From CAWGHZ01 sp963822575 (GTDB lineage: Bacteria; Pseudomonadota; Alphaproteobacteria; MPNO01; DASWLB01): a DNA stretch of 64,000 nt. The stretch lies in assembly GCA_963822575.1 (NCBI GenBank), contig CAWGHZ010000002.1:310001-374000 (forward strand), in the 5' to 3' direction. The notes beneath the pieces were generated by a model. It did not search any database, was not told where the DNA came from, and saw only the letters and a list, made by a program, of their open reading frames with translations. How positions within the stretch are numbered: the stretch's first letter is position 1; every line of letters starts with the position of its first letter. Position numbers and translations under genes: made by a program. Positions 8,713-17,290 of the stretch are shown piece after piece.

Positions 8713-9720
8713 TCAGGTTAGGGTGGGGTCGAGGATGATCTTGCCCAGCGCGTCGCCCTTGGCAAGGGCGATGTGCGCCGCGACCGCATCCTTCAAGGGC
8801 ATGATTCGGTCGATCGGCACGCGAAGCTTGCCTTCGGCGGCGGCCTTGAGCGAGGCGTCGAAATCCTCGCGCCGCTGGCCGGAGCCGCCCTGGATGCGGA
8901 TCGCGTTGAGATAGAGGTGGTTGACGTCGAGCTCCACCTTGCCGCCGCCGTGTGCGCCGGTGGTGACGAGGCGCCCCTCGCGGGCCAGGCTGTAGAACGC
9001 GCCGGGCCACAAGGTCGGGTCGGCGATGTTCTCGGACACCACGTTGACGCCCTTGCCGTCGGTGACCTTCATCACCTCGGCGCGCAAATCCTGGGTGCGG
9101 TAGTTCACGCCGTAATCCGCGCCCAGCTCCATCGCGAGCTTCACGCGCTCGTCCGCGCCGGCGCCGGCGATGACGTGCGCGCCCATCAGCTTGCCGACCT
9201 GCACGCAGCACGCGCCGAGCCCGCCAGCCGCGCCCATCACCAGCAGCCATTCGCCCGCCTTGAGGCCGGCGCGCTCGCGGAGTTGGTAGAAGGCGGTCGG
9301 GAAGTGGCGGGCGATGACGCAGGCCTCGGGATAGCCGAGCCCGTCCGGGATGTGGAACGAACTTGCAGCCGGCAGGGTGACGTATTCGGCGTAGCCGCCC
9401 CAGCGGCTGATGCCGATCACGCCGCTGTTGCGGTTCTGCGCGCCGATGGCCGAGCCGGAGGTGATGCGGTCGCCGACCTTGGGATCGGTCACGCCTTCGC
9501 CGACCGCGACGACCTCGCCGACCGGGTCGACGCCCAGGATGTGGGGCAGGGTGGGCTTTCGCGCATAGGTGCCGGCGCGCACGGCGAGGTCGAGCGTGCG
9601 GTTGACCGAGACCGCGTGGACCTTCATCAGCACCTCGCCCGCGGCGGGCTCGGGCGTCGGCACCTCCTCGTACGTCATCGCCTCCGGCCCGCCGAAGGCG
9701 CGGATGATCATCGCTTTCAT
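8713..9720 (-). CDS. Zinc-independent MDR oxidoreductase, copy 2
   Basis: A 335-residue paralogue of the protein at 1184-2221. The GroES-like domain contains LPHILGVDPVGEVVAVG, and the Rossmann motif is LVMGAAGGLGACCVQVGKLM near residue 155. No zinc-lobe cysteines. NAD(P)H-dependent reduction of a quinone, enone or alcohol is expected. It follows an FAA-hydrolase gene on the same strand, with a large inverted repeat in the 109-base gap, and sits in the same relative position as copy 1 (downstream of a two-domain VOC gene). Confidence 0.87.
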   Translation of the reverse strand: MKAMIIRAFGGPEAMTYEEVPTPEPAAGEVLMKVHAVSVNRTLDLAVRAGTYARKPTLPHILGVDPVGEVVAVGEGVTDPKVGDRITSGSAIGAQNRNSGVIGISRWGGYAEYVTLPAASSFHIPDGLGYPEACVIARHFPTAFYQLRERAGLKAGEWLLVMGAAGGLGACCVQVGKLMGAHVIAGAGADERVKLAMELGADYGVNYRTQDLRAEVMKVTDGKGVNVVSENIADPTLWPGAFYSLAREGRLVTTGAHGGGKVELDVNHLYLNAIRIQGGSGQRREDFDASLKAAAEGKLRVPIDRIMPLKDAVAAHIALAKGDALGKIILDPTLT

Positions 9721-9753
9721 CGATGTACGACCCGAAACGCGGCAAGGGCCGGT

Positions 9754-9809
9754 CGGGGACCGCCCCCTACGCGCAGACCGAACGTCGCGAATGTAGGGGT
9801 GGGTCCCCG
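9754..9809. repeat. Long imperfect inverted repeat between FAA-hydrolase and MDR genes
   Basis: The left arm (9754-9770, CGGGGACCGCCCCCTAC) pairs with the right arm (9793-9809) at 15 of 17 positions across a 22-base loop. There is no T-run. It lies inside a same-strand gene pair and could terminate or process the transcript between them, or be a copy of a dispersed palindromic element. Confidence 0.55.
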
Positions 9810-9829
9810 AACCGCCCCACGTCCGTTAA

Positions 9830-10771
9830 CTAGCCCCACGCGACGCACGTGTTCTCCAGCGTGCCGATGCCCGAGATGGCGATCTTCACCGTATCGCCCG
9901 GCTTGAGGTAGCGGTTCTTGTCGACGCCGCGTCCGACGCCCGGCGTGGTGCCGGTCGCCATCAGATCGCCCGGGCGCATGGTGAGGCGCGCCGAGATGTA
10001 TTCGATCTGATCCTCGATGTTGAAGATCATGTTGCCGGCGATCTCGTCCTGCTCGTGCCGGTCGTTGACCCAGAGGTCGATCTTGCATTTGTAGGGATCG
10101 GGGATCTGCTTGGCCGGCACGATCCACGGCCCGTGCGGCGCCGAGGTCTCGAACGACTTGGCGGTAAACCAGTCGGTGCGGAAGTTCGGCCAGTCCTGGC
10201 GCTGACGGTCGCGGATCGAAAGATCGTTGAAGACGGTGTAGCCTGCGACGATGGCCCGCGCATCCTGCAGAGTGCGCTTGATGCCGCGCCTTCCGATCAC
10301 TACGCCGAGCTCGGCCTCCCAATCGACCGCCTCGCTGACGTCCGGGGTCGGCAGGCAAATCTTGTCGCCGGTCCCGATGGTGCAGTGGATCGGCGCCTTG
10401 AGGAAGATGTAGGGCTTCATCTTCTTCTTCTCTTCTGGGCTGATCGGCGGGTTGCCCATCTCGGCGCGGTGGCCCGGATAGTTGGCGCCCGCGTTGTAGA
10501 TGATGTTGGGGTAGAGTAGCGGTGCGCGCAGCTTGACCGACGACAGCGCCACCGACTTCACCTTGTCCGCCGCGGCGGCATCGGCGATCTCCTCCAGCAC
10601 CGGCTCGGCCGCGTCCCAGTCCTGCAGCATGGCGACCACCGAGGCCGTCGAGAATTTCACCGACTTGCCCTGGCACGCGGTGGCCAGGTCGACCACCCGG
10701 TCGCCGACCGCGATGCCGGGCTTGGCCGAGGCGTCGTCCGGCCCATAGCTGAGAATCCGATAGTCCGCCAT
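9830..10771 (-). CDS. Fumarylacetoacetate hydrolase family protein
   Basis: 313 residues. The C-terminal FAH fold (about 85-305) carries the metal-site Glu pair in DWEAELGVVIGRRG, the Asp of FNDLSIRDRQRQ, and the terminal GDLMATGTTPGVGRG. Members hydrolyse acylpyruvates or hydrate/decarboxylate 2-hydroxydienoates after ring cleavage. The ATG at 10771 is preceded by GAAGGAAAC. It lies between the two-domain VOC gene (10883-12112) and the MDR gene on one strand, a plausible dioxygenase-hydrolase-reductase set. Confidence 0.88.
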   Translation of the reverse strand: MADYRILSYGPDDASAKPGIAVGDRVVDLATACQGKSVKFSTASVVAMLQDWDAAEPVLEEIADAAAADKVKSVALSSVKLRAPLLYPNIIYNAGANYPGHRAEMGNPPISPEEKKKMKPYIFLKAPIHCTIGTGDKICLPTPDVSEAVDWEAELGVVIGRRGIKRTLQDARAIVAGYTVFNDLSIRDRQRQDWPNFRTDWFTAKSFETSAPHGPWIVPAKQIPDPYKCKIDLWVNDRHEQDEIAGNMIFNIEDQIEYISARLTMRPGDLMATGTTPGVGRGVDKNRYLKPGDTVKIAISGIGTLENTCVAWG

Positions 10772-10882
10772 TTCTGTTTCCTTCTCAACAGGTTATGGGG
10801 CGATATTAGCCTAAGGTTTGACATGAAGCGCGCGGCGCCACCGGGCGCCGCGTGCGGTTTCGGCATATCCGGGCGCAACGGC

Positions 10883-12112
10883 TCAGGCGAATGGCCCCAT
10901 GTAGGTCTCGCCCATGTAGCTGTCGCTCATCGCGTCGAGCGCGGCCGGCCAGTTGGTGTTGTCGATCTTGCGCCGCTGCGCCTGGGGCCGCGGCCGGCCG
11001 TCCCAGCCGATCTGCTCCATGTAGGTGTAGAGCTGGACGGCATGGCCGTCCGGGTCGAAGCAGAAGGCGGTGTAGTCCATGCCGGGGAACAGCTCGGGCG
11101 GCAGGGTGCGCACCTCCACCTTCTTTTCCTTCAGGAATTGAACGGCGTCCTTCAACTGCTTGTAATCGTTGAGCCGCACGCCGAACGACATCAGGGTCGA
11201 ATGCTCGGAAAGGCCCAGCTCCTTGCGCAGCGCCTTGGGGTAGAGCCCGATCGTGTGGTGCTCGGTGTTGCAGCGCAGGAAGTGGCAGCGGTGGCCGTTA
11301 TAGGTGACCTCCTCGGTGTGGATCAGCCCCATCTTGCGCTGGTAGAAATCGAGCACGCGGGCCATGTCGTCCACGAACAGGCGGACGGGGCCGATCGCGG
11401 TGATCTTGAACGGGCGCGGCAGCAACATGCCGCCCACGTCGTAGGGTGCCTCGCGCAAATCGTTCTGGCGGTGGCCCGACAGGATGTCGACGCCCGCCTC
11501 CTCGGCGCGCAGCACCTCCTCGTACTCCGATATCTGGGGCAGGTCCGGCGTGTCGCGGAAGCCGCGGTTGTACATCGAGCGCGGCTTCGACCGCTGGGTC
11601 CAGCCGACCTGCTCCATGCCGTAATAGAGCTCGTTGATGTGGCCTTCGGGGTCGAACGGGTAGACGTGCCAGTTCGAGCCGGGTGTGTCGCGGCCGGTGC
11701 GGTTGATGCGCACGGCGCCCGAGCCGCGGAACCACTCGACCGCGTTTACAACCTCGCGCAGGCTCGCCACCTGCCAGGTGATCTGGTTGACGGTTACCCC
11801 CTTCGTCAGCGCCCGGTTCTTGTCCATCCGCTCCCGCGCCTTGCGCGGGAACAGGACGAAGGCGTGGTGGTCGGTGCCGTAGCGGGTGAACGCGCCCCAG
11901 GTGGGACCGACGCCCTCGCGCTCCTCGGGGGTCATGCGCGGTCCGAAATCCTCGATGTCCGAGACCCAGAAGCCGAGGATGTCGGTGTAGAACTTGAGGT
12001 TCTTCTCAATGTCCTCGACATAGAGCCCGAAATGGCCGAGCCGGCGGATCTTGAAGGGCTGGTCGAGCAGCACCCCGCCGACATCGAACTTGGTCTGAAC
12101 CTGAGCGTCCAT
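10883..12112 (-). CDS. Two-domain VOC (extradiol dioxygenase-like) protein, copy 2
   Basis: 409 residues, closely related over its whole length to the 2357-3601 product. Domain 1 keeps His27, His82/83 and Glu161 (NELYYG). Domain 2 again has Pro242 in place of the first His and Gln360 in place of Glu, keeping only TEHH (285). Both copies therefore share an active N-terminal and a degenerate C-terminal domain. The start at 12112 follows GGAGGA. Probably the ring-cleaving enzyme of this sub-cluster. Confidence 0.88.
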   Translation of the reverse strand: MDAQVQTKFDVGGVLLDQPFKIRRLGHFGLYVEDIEKNLKFYTDILGFWVSDIEDFGPRMTPEEREGVGPTWGAFTRYGTDHHAFVLFPRKARERMDKNRALTKGVTVNQITWQVASLREVVNAVEWFRGSGAVRINRTGRDTPGSNWHVYPFDPEGHINELYYGMEQVGWTQRSKPRSMYNRGFRDTPDLPQISEYEEVLRAEEAGVDILSGHRQNDLREAPYDVGGMLLPRPFKITAIGPVRLFVDDMARVLDFYQRKMGLIHTEEVTYNGHRCHFLRCNTEHHTIGLYPKALRKELGLSEHSTLMSFGVRLNDYKQLKDAVQFLKEKKVEVRTLPPELFPGMDYTAFCFDPDGHAVQLYTYMEQIGWDGRPRPQAQRRKIDNTNWPAALDAMSDSYMGETYMGPFA

Positions 12113-12222
12113 CGCGTCCTCCGGCCGGGCGTGCACCGGGGCCCGCGGCCCGGCCGTCGCCCGCATGATGTGGTCAAATCATACATGGGCACTGGGGCGA
12201 GTAAAAGCGCCCGCGGTCAGGC

Positions 12223-12777
12223 CTACCGTTCCTGGGGATGGCCCATCGGCACGCCGCCCATGCCGCCGCCCGGGTGCGCGTTTCCCATGCCGCCCATATT
12301 GCCCATCCCGCCCATGTGGGACCCGCCCGGGCCGGGCGAGCCCATCGGCATGACCTTGACCTCGACGGTCTGGGTGCCCGACTTGGCGAAGCGGAGCGTG
12401 AGGGGGAAGGTCTCGCCCGGCTTCAGGGGCGCGTGGAGCTGCATCAGCATGACGTGGTAGCCGCCGGGGGCGAGGCTCACCGACTTGCCGGCCGGCACGG
12501 CGATCCCGTCGACCCGGTGCATGTGCATCACGTTGTGCGAATCCATGCTCATCTCGTGCAGGTCGGCCACCTTGGCCGCCGGCGTCGACACCGAGACCAG
12601 CCGGTCGTCGGTCGGGCCGCGATTGACGACCGTCAGATAGGCCGCGCCCGACTGTGTCATCCCGCCGGTCGCCCGCGCCCATACGTTAGAGATGGTGATT
12701 TCCGCCGGCTCTGCGGCCAGTGCAGGCGCGGCGGCGAGGAGCAACAGGGCGAACATTGCGGCGAACTTGCGGCTCAT
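12223..12777 (-). CDS. Periplasmic copper chaperone PCu(A)C with Met/His-rich tail
   Basis: 184 residues. A signal peptide (MSRKFAAMFALLLLAAAPALA, cut near 21/22) precedes a PCu(A)C cupredoxin-like domain (about 24-140). Copper-site residues fit the family pattern: His and Met in DLHEMSM and VMHMHRV, and YHVMLMQLH. Beyond the domain is a flexible Gly/Met/His tail (MGGMGNMGGMGN, then GGGMGG, MGHP) that could bind further Cu(I). The family delivers copper to cytochrome oxidase; no oxidase or Sco gene is nearby, so here it could instead serve copper tolerance. Divergent from pcaF, leaving 117 bases for two promoters. Confidence 0.9.
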   Translation of the reverse strand: MSRKFAAMFALLLLAAAPALAAEPAEITISNVWARATGGMTQSGAAYLTVVNRGPTDDRLVSVSTPAAKVADLHEMSMDSHNVMHMHRVDGIAVPAGKSVSLAPGGYHVMLMQLHAPLKPGETFPLTLRFAKSGTQTVEVKVMPMGSPGPGGSHMGGMGNMGGMGNAHPGGGMGGVPMGHPQER

Positions 12778-12894
12778 GGTCCGGACCTTTCGTAGCCTCT
12801 GGAGGCGCTATTAGACGGTGACACCCGGCCTTGGTCTTGCGGCAAAACACCGCTATATCAGACCGCACCCGATTCCAACGGAAAAGGCAAATCC

Positions 12895-14100
<1,206 letters not shown>

Positions 14101-14124
14101 CCGTTCGCGTCGGGCGGGGGGCGC

Positions 14125-14451
14125 ATGACGCGGTTGTGGTGGTCGCTTGCGGCGCTTGTCGCCGCCATCGGGTGGAACGCGGCGTTCACCCACCTGATGG
14201 CGCGCGTCGGTGCGTCTCTCAACGCGGCCAACCCGATCGGGTTCGGCCTGTTCGTCATCCATTGCGCCTCGGTCTGGTATGCGCTCCGGCTGCGCAAGCA
14301 GTTGCGCGAGACCGGGTCGGGCCAGACGCGCGCGCGCTTCGACCGGCCGGGGACGATGATCGCCTATCGTCTGATCGGCGCGCTCGCCCTGGCGCTCACC
14401 ATCGCCGTACCGGCGCTTCTCATCGCCTGGATCGGCCCGCTGGTCGGTTAG
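14125..14451 (+). CDS. Small membrane protein, 108 residues, unknown function
   Basis: Three hydrophobic segments (about 5-25, 38-55, 76-104) separated by a basic loop (LRLRKQLRETGSGQTRARFD). No family recognised. It begins 24 bases after pcaF behind a GGGGGG ribosome site, so it is likely in the same transcript. It ends head-on against the FAD-oxidoreductase gene, 4 bases apart. Confidence 0.6.
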   Translation: MTRLWWSLAALVAAIGWNAAFTHLMARVGASLNAANPIGFGLFVIHCASVWYALRLRKQLRETGSGQTRARFDRPGTMIAYRLIGALALALTIAVPALLIAWIGPLVG

Positions 14452-14455
14452 GGCG

Positions 14456-15832
14456 TCAGCCCCGGTTCCCGACATAGGAAGCGGCCGCGCGCCCGGCGCG
14501 CCGGCCGCTGGTGAGCGACCAGCCGAGAAACCCGCCATAATGCTTGCCGTACACGCCGCCCGCGTCGACGCCCGCGGCGTAGAGGCCGGGCAGGGGCTGG
14601 CGCGCGTGGTCGAGCACGCGCAGGTCCGGGTCGACCGCGATCCCGCCCGCGGTCGCGGTGATGCCGGGCACGCAGCGGACGGCGCGGAAGGGCGGGCGCT
14701 CCAACGCCCAGCGGTGGTTCTGCCGCCCGGGGCGGAGCGCATCGGCCGTGCCGTCGGTGATGGCTCGGTTGTAGCGCGCGAGCTCGTCGGCGAGCGTCCC
14801 GGCGGGAAGCCCATCCCGGGCGAGCTCGGCAACCAGCGCGTCGAGCGTATCGGCGCTCCACAGGGGCGGTGCGAACGGCGCGACCATCTCGAGCCAGTCG
14901 CCGGCCGGCGTGCGCGCCGACACACCGCCCTGGCCCTGGTCGATCTCGTACATGCGCGCATCGAAAATCAGGTAGAAGACGCCGCCCGGCTCGCGGCAGG
15001 CGGCCTGGGCGTTGCCCTCCTCGATGAAGGTCTCGGACTCGTCGACGAAACGCCGCCCGTCGCGGTTCACCAGCACGGCGGCGCGCGCGAAATAGGGCGT
15101 GAGCTTCTGGAAATGGGTCGGAGGCAGGGGACAGTCGACCATCGAATGGCCGTAGAACGCGGCCATGTTGCGAGAGGCCGCCGCGCCCGCCCCGAGCGCG
15201 AGGGTGAGCCCGTCGCCGGTCGCCTCGGGCCGCGAGCGCAGCCTGAGCGTCTTCGCCGCGTCGGGGCCGATATAGCGGGCGATCAGCTCGCGGTTGGCCT
15301 GGAACCCGCCGGTTGACAGCACGACAGCGCGCGCCTCGACCGAGCGGCGGACGCCGCCGCCCTCCGCCGTCACCACCAGCACCCGCCCGGTGCGGGCGAG
15401 GGCGGTCACCGCGGCGTCGCACACGATGATCGCGCCGGCCGCGCGTGCCTTGTCGGCCAGCGCCGCGAGGAATGGCAGGCGGTTTCCGGGCTCGCCGAGC
15501 CCCATAGGCCGGCTCACCCGGAACGCGTTGTGCGCGACCGGCGCCGCGACCGGCAGGCCGTGCGCTTCCAGCCAGTCGATCGCCTCGAACGCCTCCCGGC
15601 ACAGCATGCGCTGAAGGTCGGGATCTCCCTCGGGGATGTAGTCGCGCAGCGCGGCGTAGTCGTCGGTGCCGAGCAGCATGCCGGCCGAGATCGCGGCGTT
15701 CCCGCCGGGCGCGGCGGTCTTTTCCAGCACCGCGACCCGGACGCCGCGTTCGGCGGCGGCGAGCGCGGCGGCGAGGCCGGCCATCCCGGCCCCCGCCACC
15801 ACCACGTCGACCGCGTCCTGCCGCTCGATCAT
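14456..15832 (-). CDS. FAD-dependent oxidoreductase (fumarate reductase/flavocytochrome c-like)
   Basis: 458 residues. The N-terminal FAD-binding motif VVVAGAGMAGLAAALAAAER (about 10-29) is followed by VAVLEKTAAPGGNAAISAGM, and a C-terminal YAAGVDAGGVYGKHYGGFLG motif. This is the FAD_binding_2 family, including tricarballylate and 3-ketosteroid dehydrogenases. A desaturase or alpha,beta-dehydrogenase of a ring-derived acid is likely. It lies 25 bases downstream of an FAA-hydrolase gene on the same strand, so they probably act in one pathway. Confidence 0.86.
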   Translation of the reverse strand: MIERQDAVDVVVAGAGMAGLAAALAAAERGVRVAVLEKTAAPGGNAAISAGMLLGTDDYAALRDYIPEGDPDLQRMLCREAFEAIDWLEAHGLPVAAPVAHNAFRVSRPMGLGEPGNRLPFLAALADKARAAGAIIVCDAAVTALARTGRVLVVTAEGGGVRRSVEARAVVLSTGGFQANRELIARYIGPDAAKTLRLRSRPEATGDGLTLALGAGAAASRNMAAFYGHSMVDCPLPPTHFQKLTPYFARAAVLVNRDGRRFVDESETFIEEGNAQAACREPGGVFYLIFDARMYEIDQGQGGVSARTPAGDWLEMVAPFAPPLWSADTLDALVAELARDGLPAGTLADELARYNRAITDGTADALRPGRQNHRWALERPPFRAVRCVPGITATAGGIAVDPDLRVLDHARQPLPGLYAAGVDAGGVYGKHYGGFLGWSLTSGRRAGRAAASYVGNRG

Positions 15833-15857
15833 GGCGGGACGACGAACGGCTTGGCCA

Positions 15858-16727
15858 CTACTTGCCCGCCTCGTGGGCGCGGATCGGGATGTCGATCTCG
15901 CCGACGCCCTGCATGGTGAAGTGCATGACGTCGCCCGGCACCACGCGCCCGACGCCCGACGGCGTGCCGGTCATCAGAACGTCGCCCGGCCACAACGTGT
16001 AGAACCGCGTCGCCCAGGCGATCTGGTTGGCGCAGTCCATGATCATGTTCTTGGTATTGTTCTTCTGGCGCGTCTCGCCGTTCACGGTGAGGTGGAAGTC
16101 GATGTTGTCGGGGTCGGGGAACTCGTCCTTGGTGACGAGCCACGGGCCCAGCAGCGAGTAGGTGTCGATCGACTTGCGGAAGCTGCGGTCCTCGGAGCCT
16201 CGGACCACCATGTCGAGCGCCATCGCATAGCCTGCGACACAGTCGAACGCCTTTTCGGGCGTCGTGTCGGTGCACTGCTTTCCGAATACGATGCCGAGCT
16301 CCGCCTCGTGGTCGGTGCGCCGGTCGGGGAAGCGCACGGCCACGCCCTCCGACATGCCGACCAGCGACGAGTTCGCCTTGAGGAACAGGCCCGCCTGCTC
16401 CAGGCTGCCGAAATCGCGCAGCGGCGTCGTCTGGCGCAGCGTCTGCATCTCGGCGATGTGGTCGCGGTAGTTGGTCGGCGTGCCGATCACCTTGGTCGGA
16501 TTGGCGACCGGCGGAAGAAACCGGCATTCGGAGACCTTCTTCGGCTTCGCCTTGTCGGCCAGGCTCTCCATCTTGTCGCGCAGCTTGTCGAGGTTGGCGA
16601 TCAGCGCGTCGCCCTTCGGGTACGGGTAGCGCACCGCCGGCAGTACCTCGACGATCGCGCTCACGTCATGCACGCCGTCGTCGCGCACCACCCCGATCCG
16701 GTTGTCGTCATAGCGGCAGATTTTCAC
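15858..16727 (-). CDS. Fumarylacetoacetate hydrolase family protein
   Basis: 289 residues. GTG start at 16727 with GGGAGG upstream. FAH-fold signatures: DHEAELGIVFGKQ (metal-binding Glu pair), YAMALDMVVRG, LLGPWLVTKDE and GDVLMTGTPSGVGR. It probably hydrolyses an acylpyruvate or acts on an oxo-dienoate. Distinct from the 9830-10771 protein in its N-terminal part. Upstream (16728-16838) nothing gene-like is seen before the toxin remnant. Confidence 0.86.
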   Translation of the reverse strand: MKICRYDDNRIGVVRDDGVHDVSAIVEVLPAVRYPYPKGDALIANLDKLRDKMESLADKAKPKKVSECRFLPPVANPTKVIGTPTNYRDHIAEMQTLRQTTPLRDFGSLEQAGLFLKANSSLVGMSEGVAVRFPDRRTDHEAELGIVFGKQCTDTTPEKAFDCVAGYAMALDMVVRGSEDRSFRKSIDTYSLLGPWLVTKDEFPDPDNIDFHLTVNGETRQKNNTKNMIMDCANQIAWATRFYTLWPGDVLMTGTPSGVGRVVPGDVMHFTMQGVGEIDIPIRAHEAGK

Positions 16728-16838
16728 GCTTCCCTCCCAATGGTTGCGCCCGGCCGGGCCTCGATTCGGGCGCCAGTATCGGAGCCGTCCCGACGGGCGT
16801 CAATGTCGGAAGGAGCGGGACGGCGGCGGGAGGTCCGC

Positions 16839-17202
16839 TCAGGTGCGTCGAAAGGGACTGGCTACAGGTATCCGGCCGTCAATGACCGCGCCATGCTGCA
16901 GGTCTTCTGTCCACAGCGTCTCACACCCGGCCTTCAGCGCGGCCGCGACAATGAGGGAGTTGAATATCGAGTAGCCATGACGCTCGGCGATGGCGAGCGC
17001 ACGCTCATGGGTTTCGAGATCGAGCGGGATGACGGTGGGGCAAAGTGTCCGGAGTATGGCCAAGGCGTCGTGCAGCTCAGGCCAGCTCAGCTCAGCTTGC
17101 GCCACCCGACATTCACGAACTCGTTGAGAATCTGGACGCTGATAATGCAGCGGCGCACAGTGAGGGCAGTGCCTTCACGACGGCGGCTGGAAGCCGGATC
17201 GC
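16839..17202 (-). pseudogene. Decayed PIN-domain (VapC-type) toxin remnant
   Basis: Two reading frames together give a recognisable PIN protein. The first (about 17202-17098) has DPASSRREG then IISVQILNEFVNVGWRKL. The second (down to 16839) has SWPELHDALAILRTL, HGYSIFNSLIVAAALKAG and TEDLQHGAVI. They are separated by a tandem 5-base duplication (agctc-agctc, 17084-17093) that shifts the frame. The N-terminal DTN strand is missing, and the conserved catalytic Asp of the YDALIVAAAL region is Asn (FNSLIV). Loss of the start, a frameshift and loss of a catalytic residue make activity very unlikely. Confidence 0.75.
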
Positions 17203-17232
17203 CTAGCTATTGCCCCATTTCGCCACCTGCAT
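17161..17232 (-). pseudogene. Decayed AbrB/MazE-type antitoxin remnant
   Basis: From an ATG at 17232 behind GTAAGGAGGGTGCC the frame reads MQVAKWGNS, then a TAG stop at 17203-17205, then AIRLPAAVVKALPS. This matches the start of swapped-hairpin antitoxins (MQVAKWGNSLAIRLP...), with the usual Leu codon turned into TAG. After about 24 codons the similarity stops and the PIN remnant takes over in another frame, implying a deletion that joined the two genes. Confidence 0.75.
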
Positions 17233-17246
17233 GGCACCCTCCTTAC

Positions 17247-17269
17247 GATACACGTTTGTTACGTATATC
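17247..17269. promoter_or_regulatory. Operator-like inverted repeat upstream of the toxin-antitoxin remnant
   Basis: GATACACGT-TTGTT-ACGTATATC: 9-base arms matching at 8 of 9 positions around a 5-base centre. It sits 15 bases upstream of the antitoxin ATG and its ribosome site, where antitoxins of this class usually bind to repress their own promoter. Better preserved than the genes it served. Confidence 0.55.
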
Positions 17270-17290
17270 AGGACTTGGACGGTGGAAAGC

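Noticed and set aside
17203..17205. The in-frame TAG in the antitoxin remnant as a recoded (pyrrolysine or suppressor) codon
   Set aside because: The downstream gene is deleted and frameshifted, so a dead gene is the simpler reading; there is no sign of Pyl machinery.
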